A DNA stretch of 64,000 nucleotides. Origin: Uranotaenia lowii. Its lineage: Eukaryota > Arthropoda > Insecta > Diptera > Culicidae. Under the pieces are notes generated by a model, which saw only the letters and a program-made list of their open reading frames with translations, had not been told where the DNA came from and made no database searches. Location: positions 240,126,750 to 240,190,749 of the forward strand of contig NC_073693.1 in assembly GCF_029784155.1 (NCBI RefSeq), written 5' to 3'. The position numbers and the translations under genes are program-made. Every line of letters begins with the position of its first letter. Position 1 is the first letter of the stretch. This document shows, in pieces, positions 23,829 to 37,780 of the stretch.

Positions 23829-24579
23829 CAGTGATGTCAACCTTCCAGATTTTGTCTGGACCTTCCAGACTTTTTGGACTTTTGCCAGACATTTTTTCAG
23901 GTTTCCAAACCTCCAGACTTTTGACATCTCTTCCAGACAATTCCAAACTTTTGGGTTTGGACATAAATTGTTCTAAGAAACTATGAAAATTCAATTTTGT
24001 CATGGTGTAATATGGCAGGAGATGATAAGATTAAAACCTTTAAACCTATACCTATAAACCTAAACCTATAAATATTGGCAAATGCTTTGAGGATGTATCA
24101 CTGACCATACTGACTGGACACTCGATTTCGTTTTCTGGATAATTTTTCCAACAGTACGCAATGTCGATTCCAGAGTGCGCATCGATCGATTTGAAGAAAT
24201 ACTATCCCAGTTAGGAAATGCCACCCAGATTTAAAAATAAAACACGCAATTTCTACGATAAAATCGGGCTAAACATGACAATTTTTCCTACAGGGAATTT
24301 TTTGTCAGATTTTTCAAAATTGCAAAATCTGACAAAAAAAATTAGACAGAAAATGGTTGAATTTTCGTTCTAATTGTCATGTCAGTGTGGTCAGTGGATG
24401 TATGTTAAATTGAGACAGAGCACGTGACTGATATAGTGACAGAAAAATACTATTGCAACATCGAGATCTGGGGACCAAAAAAAAGGTCGTTACCTTCAGG
24501 TGTCCAGACATTTGGGGACATTTCCAGACATTTTTTTAAAAATCTTCCAGACTTTTCTGAAAAAAAATTGACAACCCTG
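23829..24579. mobile_element. TIR element, copy 2 (same family as 21,613-23,233)
   Basis: The left part (23,829-24,025) and right part (24,404-24,579) match copy 1 closely, including the block GGCAAATGCTTTGAGGATGT. It lacks the nested element of copy 1 and instead carries a 298-bp MITE. No clear flanking duplication is seen. Confidence 0.65.
24099..24396. mobile_element. 298-bp MITE with CACTGACCATACTGAC ends
   Basis: The inverted ends CACTGACCATACTGAC and GTCAGTGTGGTCAGTG (one mismatch) are flanked by GATGTAT (24,092-24,098 and 24,397-24,403). Copy 1 provides the empty site: GAGGATGTATGTTAAATT is uninterrupted at about 23,037. Insertion with a 7-bp (or 8-bp) duplication is therefore directly demonstrated. 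Confidence 0.9.
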
Positions 24580-25378
24580 GTCTGTCGGCTTCGCTCTCTG
24601 CCCGAATCACCACCCACCGTACCTACTCAGAGAGCAAACAAACACGTTTTGCTGGACGAGGTGCTTGTAGTTCTAGAAATTCAGAAATGATTTTATGTTT
24701 ATAATTTTCATATTTTTGTGAAATCTCACAGCGTGAATTGCAGCACCTCACTAGAATGTAGATTAAATGTGCTTTCCAATGAATATACTCTTGGTTGGTC
24801 CAAACAAAGTAAAAGCACTGATAATCCGGGTACAACATGACGGTGGACCACAAAAACAGATGAAATTTCAATTTGTAAAAAAATCGCGTAAAGTAGTGAA
24901 CTTTGAAAAATTCCAGTAAATTCAATTTTTGTTGCATCAAAAATCTAAAGACAGCAAAATGTTGGAATTTTAATACATTTTGTAGTCATAATTTTTTCAA
25001 AACTCTACCATCGCTCAAACAGTATTTACTAGCAATCGAATGAAAAGTAGGTTTTTTAGACCACTTTTTTGAACTTTTTGTGACCATTTCATTACAAAAA
25101 ATTTAAAAAAATATTTCTTGCCTTCATGATGTAGGCATTAACTTCAGCTTTCATATGCATAAGGCAAATATTTTTTTGAACGTGTAACATATGAACTACA
25201 GCAGTTTTCGTGAGGCATGTTTTTTCGGATTTTTTTTCTTTCATGCTGAATAACGAGAAAACTAGTAACTTTAGCTATATATAATGTTCTAAACATATTT
25301 CACTGACATTACAAGGTTTCTTTTGATGTAAGTTTTGTTAAAATCGGTCTAACACGCCAAAAGTTATAACGATTTGAG

Positions 25379-25405
25379 CTTGTGGTGTCAAATTGACACC
25401 ACAAG
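25379..25405. repeat. 13-bp-arm hairpin, TGTGGTGTCAA type
   Basis: CTTGTGGTGTCAA and its inverse TTGACACCACAAG are separated by a single A. It stands alone in an AT-rich stretch (24,580-25,790) where I see no gene. Confidence 0.7.
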
Positions 25406-25789
25406 TGCTGATTAGGGTAATGAAATCTAATGCGGATGAGGGTTAACAAAAAAATCTAACCGAAGCTAACTCAAAAAATAAAAATGTTAGAAATCTGAAA
25501 AAATACATGTGTTTTTAAGTCGCAAAAATGAACCAAATTTTCAATTTTGGGGAAAATCTGGAGACCCCGGCGCAAACCCGTCAGATAATAAAAAAAATCC
25601 CCTTTTCTCGCTTTGCATCTATCAAGCTCATATCTTCAGCGTTTGTAAAGAACATGTTTTGCATCACACTGCATTTTATCGAAATTGATTCACTGCTGAT
25701 TTTTTTAATTATTTTTTTAGAGGGGCTTGTGAAAGTTGACTATACGAAACCCCGTCCCCACTTATTTAGATTCAAAATTTAAATACCGA

Positions 25790-26040
25790 AGGTTTATTCC
25801 AATTCAATATTCAGTCTAAGATTATAGATTCAGGAGTTTGAATTCCGAATTCAAAATTATTCAGATTTAAGGATTCAGATTCAGTATATAGATATAGAAT
25901 TAAGATACATAATTCACTATACAGATTCCGAATCCAGATTCAATACCAAATTTCGAAATAAAAATTAAAATTCAGAATTAAACTTTAAAAAATCTGGATT
26001 CAGATTGAAGTTTGAGAATTCAGATTAAAAATTCAGAACT
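25790..26040. repeat. Degenerate GATTCAGAATTC-type simple sequence
   Basis: Recurrent GATTCAG, GAATTC and AGATTCC motifs resemble the block at 30-300. The stretch 26,041-27,040 that follows is AT-rich up to about 26,700 and shows no supported gene. Confidence 0.4.
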
Positions 26041-27046
26041 TACCTTCTTTTCTGAATTTTGAATATTTTTGTAACTAGTTTATGAAACTAATTCTTATTC
26101 CATTTCCAATTATAAAATAAATTTTTGTAATTTGAAAACTTATTTGAAATCCAAATGCCGAACCTTTAATATGAATTTTAATTTTTAAGTTAAGTTTTGA
26201 GTTGAAATCATAACTCAGCTTAAGGACTGATAATCAGAATTAGGAATCAAAGTTCTATAATTAAAAAAAAAGAAATCTCACCTAGGGCTGCGAATTAAAA
26301 TAGGAATGAGGATCAGAAAAATTAAAGAGCTGAAAACACCATCGGAGTTGAAAATCAGAACTAGTAACATACGGAAACTTTAGAAACATTTTTCAAAAAC
26401 TGGTTAAAAATAAGAAGTCAGCACAAAAAAGGAGAAATTAAAAATTACAAATAAGAGTTCATGAATCTATGTTTTTTAATTTGAAAAAGGGTGTGAGGTA
26501 ATATTACAATACTCGCATTGATGACACATTGATATTTACAAAATATTCAAAACAGAAATTTAAAAAACATGTTAAATTTCTCATCAGACAGTAAGTATTT
26601 ATCTTCTTTGTTCTAGGTCAAAAATAAATTGAAATGAGATAATTGCTCGATAAACAGTTTAAATTTAGAGCAAACAGCTGAGTTTATGTAACACGTGGCT
26701 TCTAACACAAATCCCTAAAGTTTTGCGCCAACCACGACGAGACGTTACGGAATTGGAAATAAATTCATTGGCTAAAATAGATTGGTTCATCCTGTGGGTT
26801 CATATGGCGTTTCGACGGTTTTGATAGCCGCCGTTCAAAATCTGTAGAACTGTTCTTCAAGTTCTTCGAATGCAAACGTCATCGAATAAAATCGGACTTT
26901 GTTTACCTAGCTATACAATCTGCTATAGAGGGGGACCTTGCTAAATTGGCAACATCTTAGTTTTGGCACGAAACGGATTCCGATCTTGAACGATCGATTG
27001 TCAACCGAAATCGAACGATGTCAGACAAAGGGTGTGAAATGCGTAC

Positions 27047-27054
27047 TATAAAAG
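27047..27054 (+). promoter_or_regulatory. TATA box of the two-domain ubiquitin-like gene
   Basis: TATAAAAG lies about 130 bp upstream of a consensus donor (CAG|GTAAGA, exon end 27,176). The 5'-UTR intron is 27,177-27,504 and its acceptor TTCTCTTCTAG lies 9 bp before the ATG. A start site near 27,075-27,080 is inferred from spacing. Confidence 0.65.
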
Positions 27055-27513
27055 CACTTTACCTAAGCCTAGATTGTCAATCCCAACCCGTGATAAGAAC
27101 TAAGTGGCTTGTATAAGCCAGTAGTTCTTAGAAAAAAGTTAAAAAGTTCTTATTGTAAGAAGTTTTAAATATCCAGGTAAGAATTCATCCATTGGCGTTA
27201 CGGCTTTGTTGGCTACGTACTGTAAGTGTTCAAGTAAAGTTTACCTCGAATGATGGCTCTCATTTTACCAACACTAATGGGAAGCCAATCACATTGACCT
27301 GAGTTCATTCGAGGTAGTTCACTTGACACATAACGAAACCAACAAGAAAGGAATGCCAGCGCAATAACTATTGATTATGCTGCCAAATCCTGTTGGCAAA
27401 CTCTACCTCGAACCATGTGATATAATCATCACCATCAACCATGCCAAGGGCTTTCATAACGATGAGCGATTGACACATTTGTTTTCGTATTGATTCTCTT
27501 CTAGGAATCCAAA

Positions 27514-27981
27514 ATGCAAATTTTCGTCAAAACCTTAACAGGCAAGACCATTACGCTTGATGTCGAACCCGTCGACACCATTCAGAACATCAAGGGCAAG
27601 ATCGAAGATAAGGAAGGTATCCCACCAGATCAGCAACGCCTCATCTTCGCCGGCAAGCAACTTGAGGATGGCCGTGCCCTGTCCGACTACAACGTCCAGA
27701 AAGGATCCACCCTGCATCTGGTGCTGCGCCTCCGAGGTGGTCTACAGATCTTTGTCAGAATGTTAACCGGCAGAACCATGGCCATCGATTGCGACGGACC
27801 CGAGGAAACGATCGAAGCATTCAAAGTCAAGATTTCGGAAAGATTTGAAGAAATGCCACCGAACCAACTCCGCTTGATCTTCGCCGGTAAACAGTTGGAA
27901 GATGGACGCACCCTGCAGGATTACAGCATTATCAAAGGATCAACAGTTCACCTTGTGCTCAGGCTAAAAGGAGGACAATAA
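27514..27981 (+). CDS. Diverged two-domain ubiquitin-like protein
   Basis: The 155-residue protein is two ubiquitin folds in tandem plus a final Gln. Domain 1 (1-76) keeps all seven ubiquitin lysines and ends LRLRGG, but differs from the adjacent polyubiquitin at nine positions (E16D, S20V, E24Q, V26I, A28G, Q31E, T55A, I61V, E64G). Domain 2 (77-154) is far more diverged. It starts with Leu instead of Met, has Arg at positions equivalent to K6, K11 and K33, keeps K48- and K63-equivalents, contains two one-residue insertions and ends LRLKGG before Gln155. GG plus one extra residue suggests processing to a conjugable tail. The tandem layout resembles ISG15 or FAT10 in form only. It has its own TATA, a 5'-UTR intron and a poly(A) signal, so it appears to be an expressed gene and not debris. 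A decaying polyubiquitin relic is the alternative. Confidence 0.9.
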   Translation: MQIFVKTLTGKTITLDVEPVDTIQNIKGKIEDKEGIPPDQQRLIFAGKQLEDGRALSDYNVQKGSTLHLVLRLRGGLQIFVRMLTGRTMAIDCDGPEETIEAFKVKISERFEEMPPNQLRLIFAGKQLEDGRTLQDYSIIKGSTVHLVLRLKGGQ

Positions 27982-28140
27982 CCGGAAAGGACATCACGCC
28001 AGGCCCAAGACAACGATGATGATTTACTGAAGCGGAAATGCGATGACTGCTCTCAACACAGCAGGCACTACCTGTTAAGGAACTACCCATTTTTTGAAAT
28101 GTTCCATTCTAATTTAGGGATCTAATAATAATGCATACGC

Positions 28141-28146
28141 AATAAA
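28141..28146 (+). terminator. Poly(A) signal AATAAA of the two-domain ubiquitin-like gene
   Basis: AATAAA lies 160 bp after the TAA stop and before the polyubiquitin promoter. A CA-rich stretch follows at about 28,260. Confidence 0.6.
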
Positions 28147-28578
28147 TCACACTTGATGTAATGTAAACAGTGCGATGATGAAATCCAATTCGTTAAAAAG
28201 AAAACCATGAAGCGTTACATTTGATATCAGCTGGGTAGTCTAAATTTAATATCAATTAGCACACACGCACACACACATACATAACGATTTCTGCCAGTAA
28301 TTTCAATGCAAATATAGAAATTTCAGAATACGTGCAATGACTTTCCTCCTTTCGAAAGAAAGCAATCAACCAGTTTTTCCGATTGGGAACATCTTGCCAA
28401 ACGCGTAAAATGGTTGATTTCCGCCTTCGAATATGCGAGAAAACAAAATTCATCATCGGAAAAGGGAATAACATTTTTCAAGGTACGTAGAGCAAACGCC
28501 AGAAAAACAACGCAGACTCACTAACACAATCGTCCACACACATACACACCCAGCTTGCTTGCCCATTTTTCTACGAGG

Positions 28579-28634
28579 TTCTCGAAGAATGAACACAAAG
28601 CAGGCTTATAAATAGTTGTCATCGTAGCAAATTC
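28579..28634 (+). promoter_or_regulatory. Polyubiquitin promoter: heat-shock-type element, TATA box and start region
   Basis: TTCTCGAA (28,579-28,586) is a perfect TTCnnGAA heat-shock dyad. TATAAAT lies at 28,607-28,613. ATTCAGCTC at about 28,631 is initiator-like at the right distance. The arrangement fits the stress-inducible polyubiquitin genes of other animals. Only two perfect units are present, so inducibility is inferred. Confidence 0.65.
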
Positions 28635-29664
28635 AGCTCAATCGTATTTGTTTCCTAGTGCAGTAAACATCGTTCGTAACGAGTGAAGGACAACCCCCGA
28701 AGTGATCAGTGTAGTTTCTTTGTCTGAGAGCCAAAGCTAAAAGAAGTGATTGTGAATCGATTGAAAAAGTGAAAATCCAAAGACATTTTAAGTGCGATAG
28801 TAAATTGTGGAAAGGTGCATTTCTGTTGGAATCTTTAAGGTAGGTGTGAAAAGTGGTTCAAACTGTGGCTAATGTTGGTTAAAACCTTGGAAAAATTGAA
28901 TTTGTAATTGTCCAAAATTGTCAGTGAAAAAATAATTCAAGATGGCGTTCGGTGAAAAAATTGCGACGAAGTTTCTTTGCCATAGAAAAATTTGGTTTAA
29001 TGGTCCAGAATAACACTCTAGCTTTGAAAATCGAAGTTTGATGATGAAGAATGAAAAGTTTTACGAAAATTCATTGGAAAAAGACATTTTTACTGCCAAG
29101 TTATATTTTCTTGATTGCAACGGAAACTTCTAGAAATCTATGATTCACAAGGGCGTCTGCTGATACAAGCAACAAAAAAATCTAATTAGAGAGTCGTAAT
29201 TGTTAGTTGGAAAAATTTTCACTCCAGACAATGACGTCAGTTTCTAATGATATAGATAATTGCAACATTAGAAAGTACCTCTTGCAACAGAATTTTTAAC
29301 ATCACGAATATATTGTGCTTTATATAAAATACTTAATTGCTAAACAAAATTTGATTAAATCAATCAGTATTGTCCTACTGTTATAAAAATACTCAATGTA
29401 ATGATGACCTAGGTCAGGCAAATAGAAATTTGCTGTAGCATTTTTTTTTACTTTTCGACAAAAAATTGAGCACTTTTTGAAAAGAGTTCAAGATAAAAAC
29501 TCATGTCGGAGCCAAACAAACTCAACAAAACTATTGTTTTATAGACAAGGCATGCTCAGTTTGGTGAAATTTGTAAACCTGTTCAATGCAAAACTCTCTT
29601 AAAGAGTTGAAAGATTGTTTTGATAATGATCATTCTAATAAAACAAAATTTGTTACCTTTTTCT

Positions 29665-29771
29665 CTAAAATAAAAGTGTTAAGCTAAGCCAATAATTGTA
29701 AAAACAAAAACGAGTTTGGCTCCTTAAAACCTGAAGGTATGCGCCGTTTCAAATAAAGATTTACAAAAAAA
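29665..29771 (+). mobile_element. LINE 3'-tail relic in the polyubiquitin intron
   Basis: The stretch CTCCTTAAAACCTGAAGGTA...CCGTTTCAAATAAAGA, followed by an A-rich end, matches the 3'-UTR of the LINE at 37,781-40,808, which has the same AAAAACGAGTGTGGCTCC, GAGCCGTTTCAAATAAAG and poly(A) arrangement on the minus strand. Only about 105 bp is present. It is either an extremely 5'-truncated copy or a SINE-like sequence sharing the tail. Confidence 0.7.
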
Positions 29772-30708
29772 TTGTTACCTGTTCACTGGTCGGTGATTTA
29801 ATCAGACCAATTTGACGATGGGCGCTTTTTTTTAAATTTATTTTCTGTTTTCCAGCCCTGGATAATTACGACTAGATATGTGTCCCTCGTATTTAAACTG
29901 TTACATATTTGAATAGAATCACACAAGTAGTTTAAAGCCATTCAATACACAAAAGCCCTGCTCATATTTCCACCACATATCCGTTTTCTTTTACTCCCAG
30001 TGCGGTAGCTTAGATCTTCAAATTTTTTCATAAGATTTCAGATAAGCCGTAATTCTTATGAAAATCTGTGCAAGAGTTAAAGAGCAAGCTTCATTCATTT
30101 TAGCAGGCCCAAGACCAAGGACTATAAAAATCGCTCACTCCTCGAAACGCACACGAAAATGCTTCGCCGCCGACTCGCTATTCGTGTGTGTTCAATACAA
30201 TCACGAACAGCAACACAAACGATTCTACGACGGCGGTTTCTATGTTGCTCGTATTACAAAATATTCATGAGCGAGTCTGAGCAACAGGATCACGAGAGAC
30301 TCGTATTTGCCTCATGAAAATTTTGATACCGAGCTTGCTGTCTGTTTAGGGAAGCAAGTAAGTCAGTTCAGAAGAAAAAAAAAAGTAGGAAAAAAAAAGA
30401 AAAAGGATTCTGTCGGCTCGTCCATCTCAGAGACAAACCGTCTGGCCTCCCGTTGGCCTACACTTGTTCACATTGTTGCTGTTGATGTTATTGATGTTCC
30501 TTTAAGCTCCTAGCTTCAAAAACTGACGCACTTTCTTCCATAGGAAGCAATAATAACAGCACTAGCAAGAAGCAAAAGAATTTTTTCGGCCTCGGCATAT
30601 TTGCCTGAAAAGAATAATAACATCACTAACATGGATTGGATGTGCCGGCCGTACGCACTCTGTTCTTCTTATTTTCAATTTTTTTTTGTCCAACGCTATT
30701 GAAAGCCA

Positions 30709-31538
30709 CACACAAAACTTTCGAGGCCGGAAATTAGCAAAATTTTGCTCAAATTTGACCAGCTAAAATCTTAGCAATCAATTTAGCAATTTTTTCGAAC
30801 TAAAATTTTAGCAAACGAGAGACAAATTTAGCCGCCGCAATTTTTGCTCACTTTTCTAGCAAAATCCGGAGGAAAAGATCGCCCCGGACCTGAAATTTCA
30901 ATATTTATTGTTTTTCTTTGCAATTTCTTAGGGAATGTTAGATTATTGAAAAGAATACAAAAATAAGTTTACTTTCAATTGATTTTTCTCTTTATTTCGA
31001 CACTTCATGGAACTTATTTAGTTCCGATCCTGGGAACGCGAAATGCCAAGCGATCGACACAGGGGTTGTTCCGGACGCACCGCATTGAAATTCCAGCTTT
31101 GTCCCTTTCGATTTTCGGACTGTTGCAATTAAAACCCGGAACCCCACCGGCAGCAGCAACCTAATAGGAAAAAAAAACATAAATTAAAAAACGGAAAACA
31201 TTTTACACTTCTTGATCGACTCTTACCTGTTTGCATCCACTATCGATTTGGCTACCAATTTGTCGTGAACTTAGCCACCAAAAGAACCGCCAGCATCGAA
31301 TTTCCGGAACGGCACTGAATCCCGTCAGTTTATTTTTTTGTCTCTACCGGCAGCGGCTGCTATCTAGAAATAAGGCGGCTAGAAAACCTTCGTTTTACTA
31401 AAATCGAGCAAGATGAACTTTCTGATTACTAAAATCAAGTAAATTGTGCTTTTTGCTAACTCAAAAGTAAAAAAATATTTTTGCTAACGGAAAGTAACAG
31501 CGAATTTTTGCTAAGTGGAGCCTCGAAAGTTTTGTGTG
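30709..31538. mobile_element. 830-bp TIR element in the polyubiquitin intron
   Basis: CACACAAAACTTTCGAGGC (30,709-30,727) and its perfect inverse (31,520-31,538) are the ends. TTAGCAAAA motifs continue the similarity inside both ends. Outside it, 30,100-30,700 and 31,540-31,920 share rough similarities (CATTGTTGCTGTT, TCATGAAAATTTT, GCCCAAGACCAA). It may therefore be nested in an older element spanning about 30,105-31,920. No coding capacity is seen. Confidence 0.6.
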
Positions 31539-32239
31539 CAACACGGCTTGGCGTCAGCATTGTTGCTGTTAGTGTTTGTTCAAGCTCAACCTTCGCAAAG
31601 GAACGAACATTTTTCCACGGAAAAAAATAATACCATTATCAACACGGCTCATGAGCGGGTTGGTAAAAATTTTCATGAACCGGCTCGCTGCTACGCAATC
31701 TTCGGGTTGATGCTAGATTTTGTGTGCGAAAAGGGAAGCAAAGCAATAAAAAATCAGGAGCCTTGTTTGTGTTTTCGTTTCGGTCGGAATTGATTCGTGA
31801 GAACAGGAGATTCTCGCTCACACCTCATTCGCGTTCCAGAGCATTTTTATGAGCAAAAATCGGAGCGATGCGGGTTCCGTCGCTCGTATGAATGAGTTTT
31901 TCAATCCTTGCCCAAGACCAATAGTTTGCCTTGAATTTGTTGAGTGGTAACTGCTTACTTCAAGAAAACTTTATTTTAGCAATGACTAAATATGCAATCC
32001 AACTTGTTCAATCGTGTTTCGCGCATGACGCACCCGGGGATGATGAAGTATAGTGCAATAAAAATTCAATGTTTTAAATATTTTAGAGCCACACGTGTTT
32101 ACGAAAAACAGTATGATTTTTTTTCGGGATTTTAAACCTTTCGAAATTAATCATCCCATTTAAAATAATACAATTACTCGAATTTAGTAAAAAAAAAGGA
32201 AAAACTCATGATTCAGAGGAAAATCAAATTTGCAGGTCT

Positions 32240-32410
32240 GAGGAACCATTTAAGTATTACGTAACGCCCTTAAGGGGGGGGGGGGGCGTCGGTGGAAATA
32301 GCTGTTTTGTAACGGTATGTGTTTTTTGATAGAAAGTCTTTAATGTGTTACGTTAGGGGGGAGTTGAAAGTGACCGAAAATTGCGTTATGTAATACTTGA
32401 TTGGCCCCTG
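32240..32410. mobile_element. Small palindromic MITE in the polyubiquitin intron
   Basis: AAGTATTACGTAACGC (32,252-32,267) pairs with GCGTTATGTAATACTT (32,383-32,398), with one mismatch. A G-run lies inside the left end and another G-rich stretch near the right. No gene is present. Confidence 0.6.
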
Positions 32411-32703
32411 AAGGACATTTTCGGTCTTACATACTATAAGGATGCATACATATTTTGTCTTAGGAATATAGGTTTAGTTGCATATCGTGTTAGTAGAAAA
32501 ACACTAGAGTTTATTTTACCCAACGTTAATTTGCAAGAAAAAAGTTGAAAAGGAAACATGCTGGTTTTCATTAAAACCAATTCGTGTTCCGTGATTTAAA
32601 AATAAATTATTAAGTAAAGAAGGTGCTGAACTAAGTCTATTCAAACAAAATGAAATCAATAGAAATTGAATACACTATTCACTGTAAGCACTACCAATGT
32701 TAA

Positions 32704-35745
<3,042 letters not shown>

Positions 35746-35757
35746 TCACTGAAATTG

Positions 35758-35763
35758 AATAAA
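35758..35763 (+). terminator. Poly(A) signal AATAAA of polyubiquitin
   Basis: AATAAA lies 12 bp after the stop codon, giving a very short 3' UTR. The stretch 35,770-36,298 holds nothing else I can support. Confidence 0.7.
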
Positions 35764-36298
35764 ACGATTCATGACTTAGAAAATCCCATTTTTTTTATTC
35801 GAATTAGGTGTCCGAAACTTATCCATAATTGATAGTGTCGTTACTACTAACAGCACTATGCAGATTGTCAACCTTTTTGTAGTCTGTAAATCAAAACCCT
35901 TTTTGATTTCAAAGTTTAACTCCTTTGGATTGAATCACGTTAATTAATATTGTTTGTTCGTACAGTGATCCCACTATTCCGATACCAGCCGATTTGTAGG
36001 CAATAACAGTCTGATAGCTTCATTGTTTTTCGTTAAACTCAAGTGCTTGATGTTGTTTTACTAGAAACAATTTGAATCATTATAGCCTTATTTTATGTTT
36101 CGTGATATCCTCATCTGGACCGGATAGACCCGGAATCGAAAAACTAAACTACTCGTAGGCATAGGCAACTTTCTCGCACTAAAATGTAAGTGTGATCGAA
36201 TTTTAACCTTATAGTTTGTACTAAACAAAACGATATTTTAGCTGCTGTATTAAACACTGCTCTCAAAATTTAGCGTCCAGCCCATTTGAAATAACAGA

Positions 36299-37567
36299 GG
36301 CCCTTATTCTGCGCCGCGCGTGACGTGATGATTGTCACCTCACCTCGGAGTCACCGTGAGATTTGTCACCTTATTCCCGTAGTCGATGTGGGTAAAGTGA
36401 CAGAGGTTCATTCGTAGGTGAGTGACTGAGTGAGTTCATGTGTCAAACTAGCTCGGTTTGATTTGTTTTGCTCGCGTTTCCGAATTTTAAAATTAGTTTT
36501 TTAATCAACAACTGCGAATTTCGGTTCGGAAAAGACCACAATCCAATTTTACGGTGTTAGCAAGTCGTCCAGGCCGGATTTGGAGCCGAAATTTGCAGCG
36601 GATGAGCCGGTAAGCTGACTGATTAGGCAAAAAAACTAACCGCAAACCAAATGCCTAAGCCGGCGGATGTGTCCACCAACCAGTCATCATGAAACCCTTG
36701 AAACGGATTTAATTAAGCTTATCCAAGTAAGTAAGATATGTGTTTTGCAGGCAGCTTCTTTAAGTATCTAAATGTGGTTTTCATCTGTTTTTTAGTACGT
36801 TATTTAGTGCCCGGCTAGCTACAGCTGAAGAAAAACGTCACGCTGCTGGGAAGACCTATTAATTTAACCGTTTTTTTTTCGAATGGCAGCAGCGCTTGCC
36901 GTATTAAATTGCATCAAGATGCAAGCTGTTGAGTTGAACAGATTGCTCGCCAATGATAACCAAAACACACAACTTTCAAAATCCTGAAGATTTTCTGGCT
37001 GATACAAAAGAACTCGATAAAATGAAGGAATATTAAAATTATTTTTTCTTTGAAACAAATAAGGGTACAGATTTATGTAATTTGTTAAATTTAGGGTTTA
37101 GAAGATCATTTGAAAAATATAAACTTATTCAATTAAAAACTTACTCCTCACTTGTTTTATTATTCAACTTTAGTTTTTCATTTTAAGGTTCCATTTTGGG
37201 ATTTTTGTTAAGAACTCGATCAGAATTTTTTTTCTAAAACTTATATAGAAAAAAGTTCGTGAACCGGTTTGATTGTTTCTCAAAATTTCATACATTAGTA
37301 TAATTTTATATTCAGAGCCTAACCATTCCACTTTACATACATTTTCGATTAAATTCCTATCTCGTCACCACCTGAAAAGGTACCGACAATTCTCACCTAA
37401 AATCGTCACCTGAATGCGACGATTCTCACCCACGGTGACTACGAGAATAGGGTAAGAACTCACAAAGTTCATCCGAAGTGACGCTCGTCACCTAAACCGA
37501 CTACTGGAATAGAGTGACTTGTGTGACTCGACTATCATCACGTCATGCGCGGCGCAGAATAAGGGCC
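36299..37567. mobile_element. 1.27-kb TIR element (GGCCCTTATTCTGCGCCGCG ends)
   Basis: The ends GGCCCTTATTCTGCGCCGCG and CGGCGCAGAATAAGGGCC form inverted repeats of about 34 bp that include TGACGTGATGAT / ATCATCACGTCA. GTCACC motifs recur inside both ends. A possible 3-bp AGA duplication flanks it. There is no transposase ORF. Confidence 0.75.
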
Positions 37568-37780
37568 AGATTCTCTTATACTTATATTGATAATTTCATC
37601 CTGGTGCAATTATTTTCTCCTTCAGACAAATACGCAGATATTATATGATTAGAAAGTATCAGGGAAAAATCGATTATTGAATGTCACTCTCCCATTTAAA
37701 CAAATAAGTGATTCGTTGAAATAAATTTAGAAATAAAACTGTACTCGCATGATTCCCCTTATAGTCAGAGTTTAAACAAG

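Noticed and set aside
26852..26872. TTC/GAA cluster upstream of the two-domain ubiquitin-like gene
   Set aside because: The TTC and GAA units are not spaced by two bases, so it does not meet the heat-shock element consensus.
30058..31821. Short ORFs in the polyubiquitin first intron
   Set aside because: They lie in and around a TIR element, lack domains, and have no splice or promoter support.
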